Source: Gemmatimonadota bacterium (lineage in GTDB: Bacteria; Latescibacterota; UBA2968; UBA8231). Taken from it: a stretch of DNA of 64,000 nucleotides. Under the pieces are notes generated by a model. It saw only the letters and a list, made by a program, of their open reading frames with translations, ran no database searches and was not told the origin of the DNA. Positions within the stretch are counted from its first letter, which is position 1, and each line of letters begins with the position of its first letter. Of the stretch, positions 58,538 to 64,000 are shown piece after piece. Made by a program: the position numbers and the translations under genes. The stretch spans positions 50,420 through 114,419 of the forward strand of contig JABHDC010000142.1 in the NCBI GenBank assembly GCA_018673255.1. Reading direction: 5' to 3'.

Positions 58538-61219
58538 TCAGACGGCCCGCAACGCCTGCACGGCCGCCTCGCGAACCAGGGGATGGCGATCCTGCTCCAG
58601 CTGCCCCAGGCGCTGGCGCATCACTTCATCGCCACCATGCAGGAAACTGTGCGTCGCGCAGGCGCGCAGCCAGGGATCCTGCGCACTGAGCAATTGCTCA
58701 ACTGCAAGCTCAGCAGTGAGATCCGTCTTCACCACTTCCGCCGAAGGGTCCAGGGCAGGCAGGACACGGTCGCGATCCTCTCGCGCCAGCAGATTTTCGA
58801 GCAACTCGAGCGAACTGGCTCTCGTGTCCGACTTGCCATCCACGTACCCCAGGTAGGCGTTGTAGAGGTCCCGCTGCGGGTAGAGCAGGCCAAGCAGTCG
58901 GAAGACGCGCTTCAGATACTGATCGACTTTCTCTCGCAACGCCCGCTGCAGCAATCCGTGCCCCGTCCCTTCGAGGGCCACCCGGATGTGACGCAACAAC
59001 TCGATGTCATCTGCACTGGCGCTCAATAGATCGCGGACCAACGCCGGATCAAAGTGCAGATGCACATTCCGATTTCGCAGCTTGCTCAACGTCTTCAACA
59101 GATGGTATTGCAGACTCGGTTCGACACTCTCGATGCAGGCGAAGATGCGATCCACCGTCGCCGGCAACTCAATCTGCGCCAGGGCCCGGGCCGCGCGCTG
59201 ACGCACACGCGCATCCAGATCTAGATTCCCGATCCGCTCGATCAACGGTGGCAGCGCCACCTCGCCGTATTGTGCCAGCGCCGCACCGGCCGCGCGCTGG
59301 TAGCGGCGATCGTCGACGGCCTGCACAACCTGCCCCAGCAACTCGTGGTCAGCCAGACGTCCAATGCTCTCGATCACCTGGCGCACGACTTGTGGCGCCT
59401 CACTGGCCAGCAACTCTTCGATCGCAGCACGCACATACGGTCGCCGATGAGCGTGGGCAAGATTCCCCAGCAATCGCGCCACCTGCACCAGTTCCTGCTC
59501 GTCTGCTGCCGCCTCGGTCAGCAACCGACGCACGAGTTCCTCGTCGACGATCTCGTGCTCCATCTCGGTGCCATGCTCAGCGATGCAACTGACCGCGGCG
59601 GAGCGGATGGCACGCACGTCACTTTCCACGGCCTGCCGCAGGCGCTCACTTCGATCCATGTCGCCGTGAAGGCACAGGGCATACAAAGCCTGTGCACGCA
59701 CGCCCAGATGCGGATCGGTGAGCAGCTCTTCGAAACGAACCATAGGCATCGCACCCGCCTGGATCTGCAACACGCGCAGGGCCCGCTCACGCACGTCGCC
59801 ATCCTCGTGCTCCAGCAGCGGAATAACAGCCGCCTTGATCCTGCCACTGCGAACCGTGGCTACCATTTCCAGGGCGTAGACGAGGCGGCGCGCCGACCCA
59901 TCCGGCCACAGCGATTCCAACAACGAATCGAGAGTCCCCGCCTCCGACACGTCGACCGTGTGTTCGCCCAGGTCGATTTCGCGTCGTTCCAGAGCCCGGC
60001 GAAACGTGTCGACATAGGCGCCGCGAGATCGGCCGATGAGGATGAACCAGACCGCCACCAGACCGAGAGAGATCCAGGCCAGATCCGGATAGTCGGCGCC
60101 GGCCGCCAGGGCCAGCAGCACGATGACCGCGCCAATCCCGGTGGCGATGTTGTCGACGGTCGTGTCCAGCAACACTTTGGTGCGCTTCTTGGCCTCCACC
60201 GGCACGGGCAGATAGAGGATCTCAGTCGCTGACTTGTGGATCGAGTGGCGCAGGCCTCCGTCACCGATCTTCAGCAACACTCCGGCAAGCAGGCCGGGGA
60301 TGAACAGTACCGCCACCGACCCCAGGGCCATGCTGGCCGGCAGGAACAACAGGGCCGACGTAACACCCAAGGAGCGCAATACGCGGGGCGTGACGAGTAG
60401 TTGGAACAGCAACGCGAAGGCAGACAGACCTGCGAAGAATTCGCCGAAGAAGGCGGTCTTCGCATCACGATCCGTGAAAGCGGAGTCGACGATGTCATTG
60501 AATTGCACGTCGATGATGGCGGCCACGATTGCCACGAGCCCACCCATCGTCGCCAGCAGGCTCAGCAATTGCGAGTTGCGCACCGTTTCCCAGGCGCCCG
60601 CCACCACTTCGCCCGCGGCGGGGGGCATGTCGGAAGCTGCATCCCGGCTTCGCAGGGGATAGAGCAACAACAGGCACGTAGCGATCATGCCCGAGCAGAT
60701 CAGCAGCAAATTCTCCGTACCCGTGATTCCCACAAGCCAACTCGTCAGACCACCACCAATGATCGCCCCCAGGATCCCTGCCGTGCCGATGAAACCGAAG
60801 AGACGACGCCCCTCCCGGGCATCGAAGGTGGCATTCGCCTGCAGCCAGAGCAGCGACGTGGCCATCAGACCGTAGAGATTCACGAAGACGTAGAAGAGGT
60901 AGTAGCTCCACCCCATGCCGTACGGCAGGAGCAGGCGGAAACCGATCAGGCAGAATCCCAGAAAGACGAAGGTCGACAGGATCAGTCGGTCGAGGCGCCA
61001 GCGTCTGGCCAGCTGGCTGAAGACCAGTGCAGCCCCGCCACCCACAAGGGCCACGAGCATCAGCACATAGGGCAACTCGCCAATGCCCTGCTCGTCGAGG
61101 AACAGGGCATTACGCGCCGGTTTGAGCACGTAGAGGGAAGCCATCACCAGACCGTAGGCGACGGTCAGCGGCACGAGCCGCGAGAGCTCGTGACGACGGA
61201 CATCGAACAGGGCAGCCAT
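58538..61219 (-). CDS. Npt/ADP-ATP-translocase-type transporter fused to HEAT repeats
   Basis: 893 aa. Residues 1-420 hold about eleven to twelve membrane helices with the MFS/NTT-like layout: MASLYVLKPARNALFLDEQGIGELPYV near the N-terminus and SATEILYLPVPVEAKKRTKVLLDT in helix-loop 10, as in nucleotide translocases. Residues about 430-890 are alpha-helical HEAT repeats (for example EDGDVRERALRVLQI and HPLVREAAVQALRAV) with no membrane segment. The repeats should lie in the cytoplasm and bind partner proteins. The gene overlaps nothing and is followed by the CNB gene, whose product may complete the architecture. Confidence 0.87.
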   Translation of the reverse strand: MAALFDVRRHELSRLVPLTVAYGLVMASLYVLKPARNALFLDEQGIGELPYVLMLVALVGGGAALVFSQLARRWRLDRLILSTFVFLGFCLIGFRLLLPYGMGWSYYLFYVFVNLYGLMATSLLWLQANATFDAREGRRLFGFIGTAGILGAIIGGGLTSWLVGITGTENLLLICSGMIATCLLLLYPLRSRDAASDMPPAAGEVVAGAWETVRNSQLLSLLATMGGLVAIVAAIIDVQFNDIVDSAFTDRDAKTAFFGEFFAGLSAFALLFQLLVTPRVLRSLGVTSALLFLPASMALGSVAVLFIPGLLAGVLLKIGDGGLRHSIHKSATEILYLPVPVEAKKRTKVLLDTTVDNIATGIGAVIVLLALAAGADYPDLAWISLGLVAVWFILIGRSRGAYVDTFRRALERREIDLGEHTVDVSEAGTLDSLLESLWPDGSARRLVYALEMVATVRSGRIKAAVIPLLEHEDGDVRERALRVLQIQAGAMPMVRFEELLTDPHLGVRAQALYALCLHGDMDRSERLRQAVESDVRAIRSAAVSCIAEHGTEMEHEIVDEELVRRLLTEAAADEQELVQVARLLGNLAHAHRRPYVRAAIEELLASEAPQVVRQVIESIGRLADHELLGQVVQAVDDRRYQRAAGAALAQYGEVALPPLIERIGNLDLDARVRQRAARALAQIELPATVDRIFACIESVEPSLQYHLLKTLSKLRNRNVHLHFDPALVRDLLSASADDIELLRHIRVALEGTGHGLLQRALREKVDQYLKRVFRLLGLLYPQRDLYNAYLGYVDGKSDTRASSLELLENLLAREDRDRVLPALDPSAEVVKTDLTAELAVEQLLSAQDPWLRACATHSFLHGGDEVMRQRLGQLEQDRHPLVREAAVQALRAV

Positions 61220-61249
61220 GTTAGACCCTGATGTGCACGTTGGCAGCGC

Positions 61250-62587
61250 TCAAGCTGGCGTGCTCTGTGCCTCCCGCTCGGCAAAGACACGACCGGCGTA
61301 ACGGGCGGCGATGATCCAGAGGATGAGGATGACGACGGTGACCAGCGAGAGCCAGCGCAGGCTCTCGAAACCGGTGAAGAACATGGTGATGAGCAGACTC
61401 AGACCCACGGCGAGAGCCTTGGCAAAGCGCTGCACAAACATATCGATGAAAGCCTTCGCCTTGTATTTCTCCTCTCTCGATGTGGGCACGTAGAGTGCCT
61501 CCTTTGCGGACTGATTGATCGAGTAGGAGAAGCCATTGTCCGCCGTATTCAACGCGGATCCGACCAGCAGCACCGGCGCCGCAAGAAATGCCGCTGAACC
61601 GGCCAGAGCAGCCACCGGCAGGAAGAGCAGGGCGATACCCACCCCAAAACGCTTCATCACGAAGGAGGTGAGGAGGAGCTGCACGATGAAGGCGAAACGA
61701 TTGGTGAAGGCGAAGACATTTGCGAACTGGACGCCGATCTCATCACCCGACAGATAGTGGGAGATCGTCGATGAGAACTGGAAGTCCATGATCGTCGACA
61801 CCATCTCGTAGAGACCGACGATGGCGACCACCGACAGCAGGTAGGGCGAACGAAAGACCAGACGCGCCCCCTCCAGCGCCGGATTGCCACTGGCTGGTTC
61901 CTCGGCAGGCGCCGGCGTCGCTGCGGCTGGCGTGTCGACGGCCTGACCGTCAAAGCGACGTCCCACGACCAGCGCCAGACCGGCGATGAGGATCGCCACA
62001 ACCAGACAGACCCACATCCACTGCGACGTGGACAGATCCTTGATGTAAAGACGCAGCGCTTCGGTACCGAACCAGCCACCACTCACACCACCGAGCCCGA
62101 TCAATCCGTAGAGCCGCTTGGCTGAGGCCGGATTCACCGAGTCATTCAGGAAGGCGAAGAAGGTCGCCACCATCAGCGTGCTGTAGAGATCGCCGAAGAG
62201 ATAGAAGGTCCAGACCGTCGTCGGCCCCGGATTCTGCAGGGCCGCGGCATAGACGACGAAGGCAGCGACGAAGAAGGCGGAGAAAGCCAGCGTCAGCCCC
62301 TGTCGCTGCAGGGCCCGGGCGAGCCAGGAGAACACGGCGACGGCGACCAGCGCCACGAGCATGTTGAGGACTTTGGCGAGCAATTCCGCCTGGGCCGCAT
62401 TCATGTGCCAGCCACCCAGATCGAATCCCAATTCGTCGTAGTGACCGATGAAGATGCCCTTCTTCAGCGGCTTCAGGATCCAGAACGTCGTGATGACGAG
62501 GAAGAAATAGGCGAACATCCCCAGTGCCTGCGGCCATTCGTCACGGCGAATGTCGAGGATCTGGCGCAGCGGGTTGGCAGTAGCCAT
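61250..62587 (-). CDS. Npt1/Npt2 family nucleotide transporter
   Basis: 445 aa, about twelve membrane helices. The family's conserved pieces are visible: TTFWILKPLKKGIF near residue 35, AKRLYGLIGLGGVSGG, and NQSAKEALYVPTSREEKYKAKAF near residue 370, followed by FVQRFAKA. Such proteins exchange ATP for ADP in intracellular bacteria; free-living bacteria also carry them with unknown substrates. It is followed 30 bp later by the HEAT-fused paralog, and the two may pair. Confidence 0.88.
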   Translation of the reverse strand: MATANPLRQILDIRRDEWPQALGMFAYFFLVITTFWILKPLKKGIFIGHYDELGFDLGGWHMNAAQAELLAKVLNMLVALVAVAVFSWLARALQRQGLTLAFSAFFVAAFVVYAAALQNPGPTTVWTFYLFGDLYSTLMVATFFAFLNDSVNPASAKRLYGLIGLGGVSGGWFGTEALRLYIKDLSTSQWMWVCLVVAILIAGLALVVGRRFDGQAVDTPAAATPAPAEEPASGNPALEGARLVFRSPYLLSVVAIVGLYEMVSTIMDFQFSSTISHYLSGDEIGVQFANVFAFTNRFAFIVQLLLTSFVMKRFGVGIALLFLPVAALAGSAAFLAAPVLLVGSALNTADNGFSYSINQSAKEALYVPTSREEKYKAKAFIDMFVQRFAKALAVGLSLLITMFFTGFESLRWLSLVTVVILILWIIAARYAGRVFAEREAQSTPA

Positions 62588-62598
62588 TGGTCAGATGC

Positions 62599-63798
62599 TC
62601 ACGTTTCCCGGTCGATGCGCACCAACTGCGCCCGGCCGTCGTCATGGAAGTAGAAGAACACGCGTGTCGCCTTGCTCCAGCCCTCAGCCCCACCTCGATC
62701 GGTTCGCAACTCCGCTCCGTGGAACTGCCCGGCAGGCAGGTCGCTCACATCGAGTCGGGTCACATCGATAAGACGGGGTGTGCCCGTGGCCTTGCCATCG
62801 GCATCCAGCAACTGAACCTGGTACTGATTGCCAGCCGCCGTTTCGAGGCCGAATTCGACGGCCAGATCGCTGAATGCCAGATCCTGCCGCGAGACACGGA
62901 ACCGATCCAGAGGATTCACCCGCCCGAAGTAGTAACGGCCGATCATATCTCTGCGGACACTGAGCAGGCGGGTCAGTTCGGCGGCGGCGCCAGGCTCTTC
63001 GGTGTATTGGCCCGTGGCGACGATCGCCGCCAGGTCTTCATCACTGAAAGACATGACGATCTTGGCGCCCCAGTAGGCATCACGCATCGTCATCTGTTCG
63101 AAGGCCGGGTTGGGATACGTCGGCACCCATGAGTGAGGCTCAAAGGTCTGGGTCTCGAAGTAACCGATCGTCCGGTAGGACATCGGCAGCGGCTCTTCCC
63201 ACGGCTTGCGCCACAACCCCAGAGACACGATCGAGCGGGCAATCGTGCGCGGATCCCACACGTATTCATTGCCATACTTGGGCATGTGAGGCATCAGGTT
63301 GTTGCTGCCCAAGGCGGAGCCCATGTCGATGAGGTAGTGCTTCACATAGCGACGCCGTCCCTCGTCTTCAGATACATACATGTCGAGGGTATTGGCCGCG
63401 CGCCGATCAGCGTCGTTGAGCCACGCACCCAGCACGCGCAGGCCACGAAGCTCACGCCGGTGCTGATGCTCCACCCTGTCGTTGGGATCGTCCGGTCGCC
63501 GTCCGTCGTAGTTGAAGAAGCCCACCGGCGCACCACTGAGGAATTTGCTCGCCACGCAGCGAAGGCGCCCATCCGGCTCGGGCTCGATGCTGTTGAGGAT
63601 GGCCTGCACATCGGCCAGCTCCATCCGCCGCTTGCCCCCTGTCGAGGTGGGCACCGTCGCCTTAGGGCCGATCTGCAGCCGCGATGGACGGAAATAGACG
63701 ATGGAGTTGCGCGGCACATTGTATCCGGCGGCGTGGAGGATCTTGGTGGCTACGACCTCAGCCGCCGATCCCATTTCCTTGGACCCAAATGCCGTCAC
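62599..63798 (-). CDS. Protein kinase-like-fold protein of unknown function
   Basis: 399 aa from the GTG at 63798. LGAWLNDADRRAANTLD (about residues 122-138) has the D-x4-N catalytic-loop spacing, and YLIDMGSALGS (about 155-165) a D-x-G metal motif, as in HipA/FAM20-type atypical kinases. AEVVATKILHAAGYNVPRN lies just after the start, where such proteins carry their N-lobe, so some N-terminal sequence may be missing. The frame is open upstream for another 31 codons without ATG, GTG or TTG. The last 130 residues resemble a beta-rich C-terminal domain. It lies 11 bp before the nucleotide transporter gene and opens this cluster. Confidence 0.55.
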   Translation of the reverse strand: MTAFGSKEMGSAAEVVATKILHAAGYNVPRNSIVYFRPSRLQIGPKATVPTSTGGKRRMELADVQAILNSIEPEPDGRLRCVASKFLSGAPVGFFNYDGRRPDDPNDRVEHQHRRELRGLRVLGAWLNDADRRAANTLDMYVSEDEGRRRYVKHYLIDMGSALGSNNLMPHMPKYGNEYVWDPRTIARSIVSLGLWRKPWEEPLPMSYRTIGYFETQTFEPHSWVPTYPNPAFEQMTMRDAYWGAKIVMSFSDEDLAAIVATGQYTEEPGAAAELTRLLSVRRDMIGRYYFGRVNPLDRFRVSRQDLAFSDLAVEFGLETAAGNQYQVQLLDADGKATGTPRLIDVTRLDVSDLPAGQFHGAELRTDRGGAEGWSKATRVFFYFHDDGRAQLVRIDRET

Positions 63799-64000
63799 AT
63801 AGATTTGGCCTTCATGTACGAAAGTGGAGCGAATGGACCTTACGTAGTCATCGTCCCACGAACCAAGGACCCCATGGCCGCCGATTTTTGTCTATGTGAG
63901 TTCGCGTCGATCTCCTTCTATCGCCGTGGGCATGGAAATGGACATGGGCTCCGCCAAACGGTGCTCGTCGCGGCTTCTTTTAGAACCGCATGATTTCAAA
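63799..64000. other. Window end, upstream region of the kinase-like gene
   Basis: The frame of the kinase-like gene stays open to a stop at 63892-63894 but has no start codon there. A frameshift or an upstream alternative frame cannot be excluded. Nothing else convincing is seen. Confidence 0.35.

Noticed and set aside
1..64000. tRNA, rRNA, CRISPR or insertion sequence
   Set aside because: I looked for TTC-loop motifs, repeat-spacer arrays and transposase-like frames and saw none.

Overview
The window is a contiguous, gene-dense piece of a high-G+C bacterial chromosome with short intergenic gaps and about 54 protein genes. I saw no rRNA, tRNA, CRISPR array or insertion sequence. The cell is Gram-negative-like: OmpA-domain proteins with signal peptides, a lipobox metallophosphoesterase, a soluble lytic transglycosylase, a Tat-exported peptidase and a cytochrome bd oxidase. 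Two phytanoyl-CoA dioxygenases, xylose-isomerase-like TIM barrels, a URO-D-like protein, a sulfatase, an enolase-superfamily enzyme and several glycosidases occur together. That mix recalls environmental genomes of the Latescibacterota, Poribacteria or Planctomycetota type. The taxonomic placement is an inference from gene content only.

Layout. 1-5.2 kb: end of a glycosidase-like gene, then cydAB with an esterase and a nitrilase. 5.3-10.6 kb: GH20 hexosaminidase, a DAHP synthase preceded by a Tyr/Phe leader-peptide attenuator, an MFS transporter and an O6-alkylguanine-DNA alkyltransferase. 10.7-12.3 kb: two OmpA-domain paralogs, the first with its signal peptide put out of frame by an 8-bp tandem repeat. 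12.3-26.8 kb: a catabolic/accessory stretch (mannonate dehydratase, GH29-like, ASCH protein, esterase, URO-D-like, sulfatase, metallophosphoesterase, VCBS-repeat protein, DUF4159 protein) carrying most copies of a dispersed ~52-bp repeat. 27.0-32.8 kb: pyruvate dehydrogenase operon (E1, E2, E3). 33-38.2 kb: lytic transglycosylase, DUF368 lipid-carrier transporter, MutY. 38.2-42.4 kb: a tightly coupled minus-strand operon of an isocitrate/isopropylmalate-type dehydrogenase, PhyH, two P1 peptidases and MutY. 42.6-49.3 kb: a sigma-54 activator, then a sigma-54-type promoter in front of a receiver protein, a FapA/DUF342-like protein, RsmD, PhyH, an enolase-family enzyme and a eukaryote-type HisA. 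49.4-53.5 kb: minus-strand operon of GH127, a sugar isomerase and an Nramp-like carrier. 53.6-64 kb: a minus-strand cluster with two Npt/ADP-ATP-translocase-type transporters (one fused to HEAT repeats), a cyclic-nucleotide-binding domain protein, two near-duplicate receivers and a multi-PAS histidine kinase.

The most interesting items are the classical four-segment attenuator with a Tyr/Phe-rich leader peptide before the DAHP synthase, the transporter/HEAT/CNB/receiver/kinase cluster (with an apparent CTG start for the CNB protein), the putative slippage-prone repeat in an OmpA signal peptide, the dispersed intergenic repeat family, and a sigma-54 promoter next to an NtrC-type activator.
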